DNA of 33,378 bases, from assembly GCA_029247405.1 (NCBI GenBank), contig JAQWLH010000151.1, positions 1-33,378 on the forward strand, in the 5' to 3' direction. Of the stretch, positions 18,086 to 26,353 are shown one piece after another (positions within the stretch are counted from its first letter, which is position 1; every line of letters begins with the position of its first letter). The notes beneath the pieces were generated by a model. The model was not told the DNA's origin, ran no database searches, and saw only the letters and a program-made list of their open reading frames with translations. This stretch comes from Mariniblastus sp. (GTDB lineage: Bacteria > Planctomycetota > Planctomycetia > Pirellulales > Pirellulaceae). Position numbers and translations under genes: made by a program.

Positions 18086-19201
18086 CTATTTGAGACCGAG
18101 TCCAAGTTCTTGCTTGCAATAACGAATGCTCCTCACCAGTTCGTTAATTTGGTATTCCGCATTCCCAGCCTTGGCTTTGGGAATCTCTTTTCCGGCACGA
18201 GCAAGTTCTAGAAACTGTTCAAAGTCACGAGCTTTCGCCTCAGGATAAATTTTCCAAAAATCGTTTTGCTTATAATCAAAAGCCTTATTGAATCCTGAAA
18301 TGATTTCCAACTGGAACGGAACTCCGGGGCAAACCTCAGCGAATTTTGCCGTGTATGATTTCCAATCAACTTGGCCTTCACCGACCGCATTCCAAGCAAC
18401 TCTACATCCCTTTTCAGTTTCCCAAACAGTTGAATCTCGAATGCCTGAGGAAACTGCAAAGGGGCCAAGCACTTCAAGGTTGGCGAGTGGGTGTTCAAGG
18501 GTCCACGTTGCGTTACCGCTATCGATTGTAGCGCCAACAAAATCTTCACCAGCGGCCTGAATCAAACCAACTAATTCCCAGGCCTGCATATCGCCGGCAT
18601 GGTTTTCGACTGCAATCTTGACATTGGCATCAACGGCTTCCGACTTAACTTTTTTGAGAACTTCGACTGTTTTGTCGATGTGTTTTTGAATTCCACCCTC
18701 TGAGTGGCGATCGTTTTCACCCCCTAAATAGCATCGAAAGACAGGGGAGCCGATCTCTTTAGCGATTCGAATACCAAGTCGCAAATGCTCTTCAGCTGAA
18801 CCCCATTTTTTTTCAAAACGACTTGAGGACGGGCAGATCCCCCCAGTGCTAGCGTGAATTAAAATCCCAGCATCCGCCAGTTTCGACTTTAAGCCGGCAA
18901 GATATTTCGAATCGTGATTTTCGTAGACGTCTAAATCTGAAAATAAAAGAGCATCCACCGATTGCGCCTTCGCAAACTCGATCAATCGGTCGGCTTTCCA
19001 CTGATTCGCCCGGATTGAAAAATTATCGAACCCAAGAGGGATTTTGCCCGCGGATCGAGTTGCCTTTCGTTCAACTGGCTGTGTTCCCAACACGGGCATG
19101 GCGCTCAGCCCAAGTCCACCGGCGACAATAGCCGCACCGGCCGCCAAATTAAACTTTCGGCGAGTTTTTAGCTTGGATAAATCACTTGCGTCCATTGTCA
19201 T
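18086..19201 (-). CDS. Tat-exported sugar phosphate isomerase/epimerase-like TIM-barrel protein
   Basis: The ATG at 19201 is preceded by AGGA at eight bases and gives 371 residues; an ATG six codons upstream (19219) is possible but lacks a ribosome site. A twin-arginine signal is clear: TRRKFNLAAG near residues 13-22, then a hydrophobic stretch and LGT. The rest is a xylose-isomerase-like TIM barrel of the AP endonuclease 2 superfamily. Likely metal ligands are Glu199 (AVENH), Asp227 (ATIDSGN) and Glu299 (QLEII); GEGQVDW near 274-280 is also typical. Such Tat-exported isomerase-like proteins are common in planctomycetes, where they are thought to act on sugars outside the cytoplasm. The true substrate is unknown. 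It ends in TAG. Confidence 0.88.
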   Translation of the reverse strand: MTMDASDLSKLKTRRKFNLAAGAAIVAGGLGLSAMPVLGTQPVERKATRSAGKIPLGFDNFSIRANQWKADRLIEFAKAQSVDALLFSDLDVYENHDSKYLAGLKSKLADAGILIHASTGGICPSSSRFEKKWGSAEEHLRLGIRIAKEIGSPVFRCYLGGENDRHSEGGIQKHIDKTVEVLKKVKSEAVDANVKIAVENHAGDMQAWELVGLIQAAGEDFVGATIDSGNATWTLEHPLANLEVLGPFAVSSGIRDSTVWETEKGCRVAWNAVGEGQVDWKSYTAKFAEVCPGVPFQLEIISGFNKAFDYKQNDFWKIYPEAKARDFEQFLELARAGKEIPKAKAGNAEYQINELVRSIRYCKQELGLGLK

Positions 19202-19661
19202 ATCTGTTTTCCTATCCATTTAGCTAGATTGAAGGTTCGTCGAGTTGATTCCGGAGCAACAAATGTTAGGAACGTTTTTGACGAAAATACTTCAGTCAAT
19301 GATTCTTTGTTCCAGATTAAAATGCAGCGTCGGATTGGATGCAAGTCACAACGGCTCAGGGCTGCACATTTTAGCTTGAAAGCAGACCTGTTTTCGAGCT
19401 TTTCTTTCGCGCGATCGTCTGGTTTGAATCTAAGTCTAATTGCCTAGAAGTGCAAGAAATAACCCGACCAATGAAACAATCAACAATGATGGCCGTTATT
19501 GGCCGAGAAGGGAAAATTGAGAGAATCCAGCCGCATCGCAGGGCGCTCATCATCCGCCCAATCATTCGCTGCCTCAATGGATCGGGCCAAGCAAGCAAGG
19601 AAGTACCAGACGTTGGAGCCTCGGCCGCGGCAACACCTCATCGGTTGGTGTCTCAAATCAA
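19202..19661. other. Spacer between the isomerase-like gene and ppa
   Basis: About 460 bases without a supported gene. Short frames on both strands overlap and begin with TTG or lack ribosome sites. The region contains the upstream sequence of the isomerase-like gene and the downstream sequence of ppa, with only a weak 5-bp inverted repeat near 19633-19651. Confidence 0.4.
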
Positions 19662-20189
19662 CTACTGCCTCGCCCTCTCAATTGCTTCCTGGATCATTTG
19701 CTCCGCGACACTTGACTGTTCGACAGAACGAATTTCCACCCATTTTTTTGGCTCGAGATCCTTGTAGTGGCGGAAAAAGTGCTCAATTTGCTGGATCGTG
19801 ATTTCCGGCAAATCTGAATAGCTCGAAATGTTTTCGTAGCGTCTGGTTAATTTTGTCGAGGGAACAGCGATAATCTTTTCATCGGGGCCAGCATCATCTT
19901 GCATGACTAGCACACCCACTGGGCGACAATTCATGACTGCACCAGGCACGATGGCACGTGTATTGCAGACCAATACGTCAATTGGATCCCCATCAAGCGA
20001 CAACGTATGAGGAACAAACCCGTAGTTCCCCGGATAGACCATGGGCGTATAAAGAAAACGGTCGACAAACATTGTTCCTGATTCTTTATCGAGCTCGTAT
20101 TTGATTGGCTGCCCACCAACGGGTACCTCAACGATGACATTGATATCTTGGGGTGGGTTGTCGCCAATTGGGATCGCGTCAATACGCAT
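19662..20189 (-). CDS. ppa: Inorganic pyrophosphatase (family I)
   Basis: The 175-residue length matches bacterial family I pyrophosphatases, which hydrolyse pyrophosphate to two phosphates and so drive biosynthetic reactions in the cytoplasm. The active-site residues known from the E. coli enzyme are present with an offset of one: Glu21, Lys30, Glu32, Arg44, Tyr56, the signature DGDPID (Asp66, Asp68, Asp71), Asp98, Asp103, Lys105 and Tyr142-Lys143. The start is the ATG at 20189. No signal peptide is present. It ends in TAG. Neighbouring genes are unrelated and the gene appears to be transcribed alone. Confidence 0.97.
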   Translation of the reverse strand: MRIDAIPIGDNPPQDINVIVEVPVGGQPIKYELDKESGTMFVDRFLYTPMVYPGNYGFVPHTLSLDGDPIDVLVCNTRAIVPGAVMNCRPVGVLVMQDDAGPDEKIIAVPSTKLTRRYENISSYSDLPEITIQQIEHFFRHYKDLEPKKWVEIRSVEQSSVAEQMIQEAIERARQ

Positions 20190-20552
20190 TGAATGTTTCT
20201 GCTTAAAGAGAAGGTTTGTAATTGAAGATAAACGTTAAAGCTTCTAACGAGATGAGTTGAAATGATTCGACTCTACCCAAGGACCGAATTCGATCGTGGC
20301 CCCCAGCAGCATGTTCCGTTATTTCACTTGGGAACGAAAGATGAAATTTCTCACGACATCCAAGCCAACTTGATCCGTTTTCGAGTACCTGCGATCAGCT
20401 AATTTACCCACAGTCAAAGAACGCCGAAACAGCGCCCACGGCGTCGCCATTCGAGCATATATGATTTCGCATCAAGCTCTAAAAGAGGAAGTTGACAAAG
20501 CAGGCAAACCAATTGAGATTGGGTCGACTAACGTTTGGCTTTCGGTTGAGCC
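20190..20552. other. Spacer upstream of ppa
   Basis: No supported gene. The part next to 20189 should contain the ppa promoter. An open plus-strand stretch (about 20374-20616, first ATG at 20461) runs through the neighbouring terminator but has no ribosome site. No other structure was noticed. Confidence 0.4.
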
Positions 20553-20583
20553 AAAAAAAAAAAGCGAAGTCAAACTTCGCTTG
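20553..20583 (-). terminator. Intrinsic terminator of the 150-residue unknown gene
   Basis: On the minus strand an 8-bp perfect stem (20562-20569 with 20575-20582, five-base loop) is followed at once by a run of about ten T. It lies 30 bases after the stop codon of the gene ending at 20613. This is the best rho-independent terminator in the window. Confidence 0.9.
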
Positions 20584-20612
20584 TGTATCACTTATTTTAA
20601 AGATCCAGCAAA

Positions 20613-21065
20613 CTAAGAAGCTTTCTCTTTGCAGATGATTCCGACCAAATCATCGGCAACTTTTTTAACCGCCTCTTGAACTGTTTCTTCGCCTAGGCGG
20701 AGCACTTTCACTGTTTCCCAGCCTTTTCCTTCTTTGCCATCGAGGGCGTCACGGAATGCTTCGTAAACAACGTTAACCTGCTCACGTTCCTCTTCGTTCA
20801 AGCCAGAGATCTTATTTTTCCATCGCCAATTCAATTGGCATTGGCCTTTGTAGACCTGAATTACGCTGCATTGAGATCCAGCAGTGCCATGAAATGTTGC
20901 GTAGTCAGACTTTCCTCTAGGTACACTTTTGTACGTACAGGTCAGGTCAGTGTTTTCCGCAATAAAACGTTCCAAATCAACATAAGCGCTGTAAGCTTGA
21001 GGGCTCGGACAAAGCCTTTCCGTTTCTCGCTCCCATTGTTCTCGTGTGATTTCTTCGCTAGCCAT
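20613..21065 (-). CDS. Soluble protein of unknown function with its own terminator
   Basis: The ATG at 21065 follows AAGGG by six bases and gives 150 residues; a TTG at 21089 was not used. The protein looks like an ordinary folded cytoplasmic protein: an acidic N-terminal helix (EITREQWERETERL), a middle part rich in beta strands and aromatic residues (DYATFHG, VIQVYKG, LNWRWKN) and C-terminal helices ending VADDLVGIIC. It has five Cys residues in no obvious metal-binding pattern. No family is recognised. A strong intrinsic terminator follows, so it forms a single-gene unit. Confidence 0.7.
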   Translation of the reverse strand: MASEEITREQWERETERLCPSPQAYSAYVDLERFIAENTDLTCTYKSVPRGKSDYATFHGTAGSQCSVIQVYKGQCQLNWRWKNKISGLNEEEREQVNVVYEAFRDALDGKEGKGWETVKVLRLGEETVQEAVKKVADDLVGIICKEKAS

Positions 21066-21342
21066 TGGATCCCTTTGATAAACTCTCAACTCATTTCTGA
21101 TGACCTATGATAACGTTAAATCCTCATTTTGCTTACAGCGGATTGGCGAAAAGTAACCGTTTTTCACGACAAATTCTTAAAAAAAAATACCCGGAGATCT
21201 AAATCCTTCCTTGCATTCCAAGGAATTCCTACCTGTCCGACCGCGTGTTCCGCGAAACAGAACAATCCGTCTAATTGACTAGCGACGGTTTCGGGTGTCC
21301 TTGATAAAATATGAAATCGAGGCTGCTTAGCCGGTTTTTGAT
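21066..21342. other. Divergent promoter region
   Basis: The 277 bases separate a minus-strand gene and the plus-strand operon starting at 21343. A TTGACT at about 21276 followed roughly 20 bases later by TGATAA is a weak candidate for the plus-strand promoter. An A-rich run lies near 21179-21188. Confidence 0.35.
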
Positions 21343-22047
21343 ATGATTACGGTGGACCCGTCGATGAACTTACGAGCAAATACTGAGACCAAATTTCTTT
21401 TAAAGTACTTGATTATCGGGATTGCGTGCTTGGGTTTTGCTGGGCTATCCACCTACGACAGCTTGGTTAAGTACCCCGGTCAAATCCCACGAGCCAAGGC
21501 ATGGGAAGATCTCCAAGACAAAATTAAGAAGTCAGAGGACCTCTCGGACGAAGATATCGCGCCCATGTGGCGAGAAATCGCCAAAGCAAACGGCTGGCCA
21601 GCGAAAAGACTAAAGAAATCCGAATCTGTAAAATCGATCAAAGGAAAGGTCGCTTACAACTACCTGTTTATTGTCATCGGCTTAATCGTGGGGTTACCTT
21701 GCGTTGTTTGGTACCTGAAAAATAAGGGAACGTGGATCGAATCTACTTCCGACACCATTCGTTCGAGTCGCGGAGATGAAGTTAAGCTCGCGCAAATTAC
21801 ACGATTTGATAAAAAGAAATGGGAGAAGAAAGGAATCGGTGTCATTCATTATCAGAAAGATAACCAGCAAAAAGCCAAATTCATCATCGACGATTTGAAA
21901 TACGATCGCGTCACTACCGACAAAATCGTATTATGGCTGGAGTCTAAGATTCCGGATGAATGCATTGTCAACGGGGTCAGCGAATTGGAAAATCAGAAAA
22001 AATCAAAAGCAACGGCCATGTCCAAATCGGCCTCCTCAGACCAATGA
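21343..22047 (+). CDS. Two-helix membrane protein of unknown function, first gene of the DUF1549/DUF1501 unit
   Basis: The product has 234 residues from the ATG at 21343; an internal ATG at 21364 is also possible and neither has a strong ribosome site. Transmembrane segments lie at about 19-37 and 104-125. Between them is a charged loop of about 65 residues (helical, many Lys/Glu). The C-terminal 105 residues form a soluble, beta-rich domain (DEVKLAQITRFD, GIGVIHYQ, KFIIDDLKYDRV), followed by a Lys/Ser-rich tail. No known family is recognised. The next gene begins only 45 bases later on the same strand, so co-transcription with the DUF1549 gene is likely; whether it helps that module is unknown. 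Confidence 0.75.
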   Translation: MITVDPSMNLRANTETKFLLKYLIIGIACLGFAGLSTYDSLVKYPGQIPRAKAWEDLQDKIKKSEDLSDEDIAPMWREIAKANGWPAKRLKKSESVKSIKGKVAYNYLFIVIGLIVGLPCVVWYLKNKGTWIESTSDTIRSSRGDEVKLAQITRFDKKKWEKKGIGVIHYQKDNQQKAKFIIDDLKYDRVTTDKIVLWLESKIPDECIVNGVSELENQKKSKATAMSKSASSDQ

Positions 22048-22092
22048 GCGGAATCTAAATTTCGAATTCACTTATTTACTCCACGAACCGTC

Positions 22093-24588
22093 ATGACATC
22101 TTATCCTAACCGCCGGTCTCATTTCATTTTGGTTATGGCCGTTTCCTCATGGTTAGGTTGTTTGAGCTTGAATGATTGCCAGGGCCAAGTCATCCCGGAA
22201 AAGATTTCTTTCAACCGCCACATCCGCCCAATTCTGTCAGACAAATGTTTTCAGTGTCATGGGCCTGATGAGGAGACTCGCGAAGCTGATTTACGGTTCG
22301 ACCAGAAAGAAGACGCGTTTCGCGTGATCGAGCCTGGAAATGTCCATCAAAGCGATATCGTTGAGCGGATTTTAGATGAGGATCCCGAAGTTTTGATGCC
22401 GCCACCGGAGGCAGAAAAATCCCTGTCCCCAAAGGAAATCAAACTGATTCAGGAATGGATTAGGCAAGGTGCCAGCTGGTCAGAATTTTGGGCCTACTTA
22501 CCCCCCAAAAAGCATCCACTCCCCTCTCTGGATCAATCGGTTGGAAACAATTGGATTGATCGATTCGTTGCCAATCGACTTCACCAAAATGGATTTGAAT
22601 TTTCTCCAGCCGCTGACAAAATCACACTTATTCGTCGACTGTACTTTGACCTAATTGGATTGCCACCCACCCCGGAAAAGGTTGAGGCTTTTCTCGAAGA
22701 CAAATCAGGCGATGCGGTCGCAACGGTCGTTGATGAATTACTCAACTCCCAACATTTTGGAGAACGTCTCGCAATCTATTGGCTTGATTTAGTTCGATAT
22801 GCTGACACAGTTGGATATCACGGCGATCAGGACCATAACATTTCGCCCTATCGAGATTGGGTAATTGATGCATTCAATCAAAATATGCCGTTTGACCAAT
22901 TCACTCGCGAGCAACTTGCTGGCGACCTTTTGCCGGGAGCAACCGAATCGCAGCAAGTTGCGTCGGGGTACAACCGCCTTTTGCAAACAACGCACGAGGG
23001 CGGTTTGCAACCAAAAGAATACACTGCAATTTACGCAGCCGATCGCGTCAGAAACGTATCTTTGGTTTGGATGGGCGCCACGGTCGGTTGTGCCCAGTGT
23101 CATGATCACAAATATGACCCTTACACCTCCAAAGACTTTTACTCGCTGGCTGCTTTTTTTGCGGACATCGATGATGAACAACACTTTAAATCTGGAACCA
23201 ATACATTGCCCACTCGGCGGCCCCCAGAGATTCTTATCATCTCTACCGACGATCGTTTAAAACTTGATCAAGCCATCCAGCAACTCGCGGAATTAACGAA
23301 GGAATTCAATCAAGTCAAAAAGGCCATCGAGCAAAACAAAAAGGAAGCCCCCGGACCAGACGCTTCTGCTGCCGAAAAGGATCAATCTCGAGTCGGCGTT
23401 GTCGATCAACAAAAGAAATTGGACAAACTCAGCAAGCGACTCGACGCAGCAAAAAAACTTAAGGCCAAGATTGAGTCACGGGGCGCCTGGACGATGGTCT
23501 CAAAACCACTCAATTCCCCTCGAACCGTGCGTTTGCTGCCCAGGGGAAATTGGCTTGATGAATCAGGCCCCATTGTTCAAGCTTCCGTACCCGAATTTTT
23601 AGGTGAAGTGAAGTCAGCCCAAAAAACACCCACCCGCCTCGACCTTGCCAACTGGCTAACCGACGCCAGCGAGCCAAGTGGAAAACTAACAGCACGCGTG
23701 TTTGCCAATCGTTTTTGGTATCAATTCATGGGGGTGGGAATTTCCAAATCGCTGGATGATTTCGGCGGTCAAGGTGAGGCTCCAGCTTTCCCTGAATTAC
23801 TCGATAATTTGGCAATTGAGTTTGTCGAGAATGGTTGGGATGTCAAACAATTGATTCGCCAAATCGTAACCAGCCAAACCTATCAGCAAGCTTCCCTTGA
23901 AACCGAAGCGATGGCGAAAAGTGATCCATATAACCAAATGTTTCAGCATCAATCTCGGTTTCGACTTCCAGCTGAATTAATTCGTGACAATTTGTTGGCC
24001 ATTAGTGGCCTGTTAAATGCTGATTCAGTGGGCGGTAAGAGTATCAAACCCGCCCAGCCCGCCGGCTATTACCAACATCTCAATTTTCCTACGAGAAAAT
24101 ACAAACAGGATAATGATGCAAATCAATGGCGGCGTGGAGTGTATGTCCATTGGCAACGACAATTTCTACACCCCTCTCTCAAGGCATTCGATGCGCCTTC
24201 AAGAGAAGAGTGCACGGCAGAAAGACCCAGGTCAAACACTCCTTCAGCCGCTTTGGCTTTGTTGAATGATCCTGTTTTTATTGAGGCCGCCCGGATGTTC
24301 GCGGCTAGAATTCTCCAAGAAGCTACCTCTGATCGTTTCGAAGACCGACTGACAAGGGCATTTATGTTAGCGGTTTCCCGGAAACCAGAATTAGAAGAAA
24401 TTGAAATCCTGCGGGGTCTCTATGAAACCAGTTTGTCAGAATTTCAGAACGATGCGACAGCAACAGAAGGTATCCTCGCGATTGGCCAAGCCAAAACTGA
24501 CGTCACCCTGAGTGCGCCCACCCTCGCCGCTTGGACATCCGTGGCGAGGGCAATCCTAAATATGAATGAGACCATTACTAGAAATTGA
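22093..24588 (+). CDS. Planctomycete cytochrome-like protein: PSCyt1, DUF1549 (PSCyt2) and DUF1553 (PSD1) domains
   Basis: The 831 residues begin with a Sec-type signal (to about residue 32). A PSCyt1 domain follows with a haem-binding motif CFQCH (Cys52, Cys55, His56) and the segment LMPPPEAEKSL. DUF1549 occupies about 155-365, starting NWIDRFVANRL, with LIRRLYFDLIGLPPTP and a second CxxCH, CAQCH (Cys333, Cys336, His337). A Lys/Glu-rich coiled coil lies near 395-460. DUF1553 covers about 515-780 (TRLDLANWL, NRFWYQFMGVGI, PAELIRDNLL, SALALLNDP-type end). The family is abundant in planctomycetes, is exported, and is normally paired with DUF1501, as here with a 21-bp gap. If both motifs bind haem it is a dihaem c-type cytochrome; its substrate is unknown. 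Confidence 0.93.
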   Translation: MTSYPNRRSHFILVMAVSSWLGCLSLNDCQGQVIPEKISFNRHIRPILSDKCFQCHGPDEETREADLRFDQKEDAFRVIEPGNVHQSDIVERILDEDPEVLMPPPEAEKSLSPKEIKLIQEWIRQGASWSEFWAYLPPKKHPLPSLDQSVGNNWIDRFVANRLHQNGFEFSPAADKITLIRRLYFDLIGLPPTPEKVEAFLEDKSGDAVATVVDELLNSQHFGERLAIYWLDLVRYADTVGYHGDQDHNISPYRDWVIDAFNQNMPFDQFTREQLAGDLLPGATESQQVASGYNRLLQTTHEGGLQPKEYTAIYAADRVRNVSLVWMGATVGCAQCHDHKYDPYTSKDFYSLAAFFADIDDEQHFKSGTNTLPTRRPPEILIISTDDRLKLDQAIQQLAELTKEFNQVKKAIEQNKKEAPGPDASAAEKDQSRVGVVDQQKKLDKLSKRLDAAKKLKAKIESRGAWTMVSKPLNSPRTVRLLPRGNWLDESGPIVQASVPEFLGEVKSAQKTPTRLDLANWLTDASEPSGKLTARVFANRFWYQFMGVGISKSLDDFGGQGEAPAFPELLDNLAIEFVENGWDVKQLIRQIVTSQTYQQASLETEAMAKSDPYNQMFQHQSRFRLPAELIRDNLLAISGLLNADSVGGKSIKPAQPAGYYQHLNFPTRKYKQDNDANQWRRGVYVHWQRQFLHPSLKAFDAPSREECTAERPRSNTPSAALALLNDPVFIEAARMFAARILQEATSDRFEDRLTRAFMLAVSRKPELEEIEILRGLYETSLSEFQNDATATEGILAIGQAKTDVTLSAPTLAAWTSVARAILNMNETITRN

Positions 24589-24609
24589 ATTCGACTAAAA
24601 CAAGCATTC

Positions 24610-25191
24610 ATGAATCCATCCAATCAAAAATCAGCCGCTCGGTTTCAAGCCGCATTAAATCGAAGGACATTTTTGACGAGCGCCGGCGTTGGCTTTGGAG
24701 CCGCTGCGCTTTCGACTCTCCTCACCGACGAATCGGTTGCCTTTGGCGCGAATGACCTAGATCAAAACGAACTCGGCTTACCGCATCACAAAGCAAAAAT
24801 CAAAAGAGTAATCTTCTTGTGTATGGCAGGCGGGCCATCGCACTTGGAAACATTTGACTACAAACCTGAACTTGAACGTCTTGATGGCAAACCGATGCCT
24901 GAATCGTTCACCCAAGGGCAACCTATCGCACAACTTCGCGGCAAAGCCTTAAAGTGCCAAAGACCACTGACCAAGTTTCGACCGCATGGCAAAAGCGGAT
25001 TATTGTTTAGTGACTACCTGAAACATCAATCGAAGCTCGCTGATGATATTTGTATTGTGAAGTCCATGGTGACCGAGCAAATCAATCACGATCCAGCGCA
25101 CACGTTCATGAATACAGGAACCGCGATCAGCGGTCGTCCGTCGATGGGCTCGTGGAACAATTACGTCCTTGGATCCGAATGTCAGGATTAG
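24610..25191 (+). CDS. N-terminal fragment of the interrupted DUF1501 protein
   Basis: If TAG is obeyed, translation yields 193 residues holding the Tat signal and the first part of the DUF1501 domain, including GGPSHLETFD. It lacks the metal-binding histidines of the second half and is unlikely to be active alone. Confidence 0.6.
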   Translation: MNPSNQKSAARFQAALNRRTFLTSAGVGFGAAALSTLLTDESVAFGANDLDQNELGLPHHKAKIKRVIFLCMAGGPSHLETFDYKPELERLDGKPMPESFTQGQPIAQLRGKALKCQRPLTKFRPHGKSGLLFSDYLKHQSKLADDICIVKSMVTEQINHDPAHTFMNTGTAISGRPSMGSWNNYVLGSECQD

Positions 25192-25200
25192 CCCGGCTTT

Positions 25201-26061
25201 GTGGTGATGAGCAGCATCGGCGGTCGGAACCCACAACCGATTGCATCGAGACAGTGGGGGACTGGTTTTTTACCTAGTCAATTTCAAGGCGTTGAATTTA
25301 ACTCAACCGGAGATCCAGTTCATTTTGTTCGAAACCCCGGCGGGATTTCCCGTCAGCAGCAAAAGAAATTAATCGACTCGGTCGGTGAGCTTGATTCGAT
25401 CCGAAATAAAAAAGTCAATAATCCAGAAATCGCGACGCGCATCAAAGCCTATGAATTAGCTTTTAAAATGCAGGCATCGGTCCCGCAATTGATGGACATC
25501 CGCGATGAACCACAGCATATTTTAGACATGTATGGAGCAAAACCTGGCTCCGGCACATTCGCCTCCAACTGCCTTCTCGCCCGACGACTTGCCGAACGCG
25601 GTGTGCGTTTTATCCAGCTTTATCATCGGGGGTGGGACCATCACGGAGACCTCGCCAAGTACATGAACATCTGCTGCGATCATACCGACCAAGCAACCTG
25701 GGCACTTGTGACTGATCTCAAGCAACGAGGGATGCTCGATGATACGTTGGTGATCTGGGGTGGCGAATTTGGACGAACTCCGATGTTTCAAGGAAAAGGC
25801 GGTGTCGGACGTGATCACCACATTAAGGGCTTTTCAATGTGGCTTGCCGGAGGTGGCATCAAGCAGGGTGCATCGTACGGCGAAACAGACGAACTCGGGT
25901 ACCACTCTGTCAAAGACGTTGTGCACGTGCGTGACTTGCACGCCACAATTCTTCACCTGCTCGGAATCGACCACGCTAAATTTGCAGTCAAGTTCCAAGG
26001 CTTGGATATGAAACTGACTGGCGTTGAGCCTGCAAGAGTAGTCAAAGGCATTTTTGCTTGA
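25201..26061 (+). CDS. C-terminal fragment of the interrupted DUF1501 protein
   Basis: The frame after the TAG is open to 26061. The first possible restarts are GTG at 25201 or 25204 and ATG at 25207, none with a convincing Shine-Dalgarno sequence. The piece of up to 286 residues keeps WDHHGDL, GGEFGRTP and GRDHH but has no export signal, so a separate product would stay in the cytoplasm. Confidence 0.5.
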   Translation: MVMSSIGGRNPQPIASRQWGTGFLPSQFQGVEFNSTGDPVHFVRNPGGISRQQQKKLIDSVGELDSIRNKKVNNPEIATRIKAYELAFKMQASVPQLMDIRDEPQHILDMYGAKPGSGTFASNCLLARRLAERGVRFIQLYHRGWDHHGDLAKYMNICCDHTDQATWALVTDLKQRGMLDDTLVIWGGEFGRTPMFQGKGGVGRDHHIKGFSMWLAGGGIKQGASYGETDELGYHSVKDVVHVRDLHATILHLLGIDHAKFAVKFQGLDMKLTGVEPARVVKGIFA

Positions 26062-26100
26062 ATCGCCGAACCTTAAAGCAAGCTCCCTAGCCAACTGCTT

Positions 26101-26135
26101 TCACGTTTCTTCGCCGTGAGGTTTGTCCGTTTTTT
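26101..26135 (+). terminator. Possible terminator after the DUF1501 gene
   Basis: TCACG (26101-26105) pairs with CGTGA (26115-26119) around nine bases, and a run of six T follows at 26130-26135, ten bases after the stem. The stem is short, so strength is uncertain. It lies 40 bases after the stop codon. Confidence 0.45.
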
Positions 26136-26165
26136 AACTCGCACTGGAAATAAAATAGTGCCGTT

Positions 26166-26242
26166 CTCACGGACCACGAGAATCTCCTCTGGAGATCACA
26201 ATTGTGTGCAAGCTGATCTCCGCCAAATTACTGCACCGTGAG
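26166..26242. repeat. Nested inverted repeats in the spacer between the convergent modules
   Basis: Outer arms CTCACGG (26166-26172) and CCGTGAG (26236-26242) enclose a hairpin ATCTCC/GGAGAT with a three-base loop (26182-26196), an alternative pair GAGATC/GATCTC (26192-26197 with 26215-26220) and a perfect palindrome CACAATTGTG (26197-26206). The outer left arm could also pair with CGTGAG at 26115-26120. Read on the minus strand the structure follows the DUF1552 gene and is followed by T-rich sequence, so a terminator function for that gene is plausible. Confidence 0.55.
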
Positions 26243-26353
26243 AAACAAAAGCGATTAGAAGTTGTGCCCTGCTTTCCGGAACCCAAGCAACCTGAAATGT
26301 AAATCCGCATCAAGGTCACTGAATTTTCATTGGACGGAATCGCGCACCTTCGT

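Larger units (their letters stand above)
24610..26061 (+). pseudogene. DUF1501 family Tat-exported protein interrupted by one in-frame TAG
   Basis: One continuous frame of 483 sense or stop positions runs from ATG 24610 to the stop at 26059-26061, broken only by TAG at 25189-25191. The N-terminus has a twin-arginine signal, NRRTFLTSAGVGFGAAALS. The body matches DUF1501, a branch of the alkaline phosphatase superfamily: FLCMAGGPSHLETFD, GSWNNYVLGSE, PGFVV, WDHHGDL, GGEFGRTP and GRDHH, which include likely metal ligands. Members usually read QDLPGFVV where this gene reads QD-stop-PGFVV, so one change from a Leu codon such as TTG to TAG explains it. Both sides show no frameshift or decay. It may be a very recent pseudogene, a sequencing error or a readthrough gene. 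It is the partner of the upstream DUF1549/DUF1553 gene. Confidence 0.85.

Noticed and set aside
19450-19767. Plus-strand frame overlapping the end of ppa
   Set aside because: Antisense to ppa in its second half and without start signals.
24610-26061. Genome-wide reading of TAG as an amino acid
   Set aside because: At least five other genes in the window end in TAG at positions that fit their family lengths.
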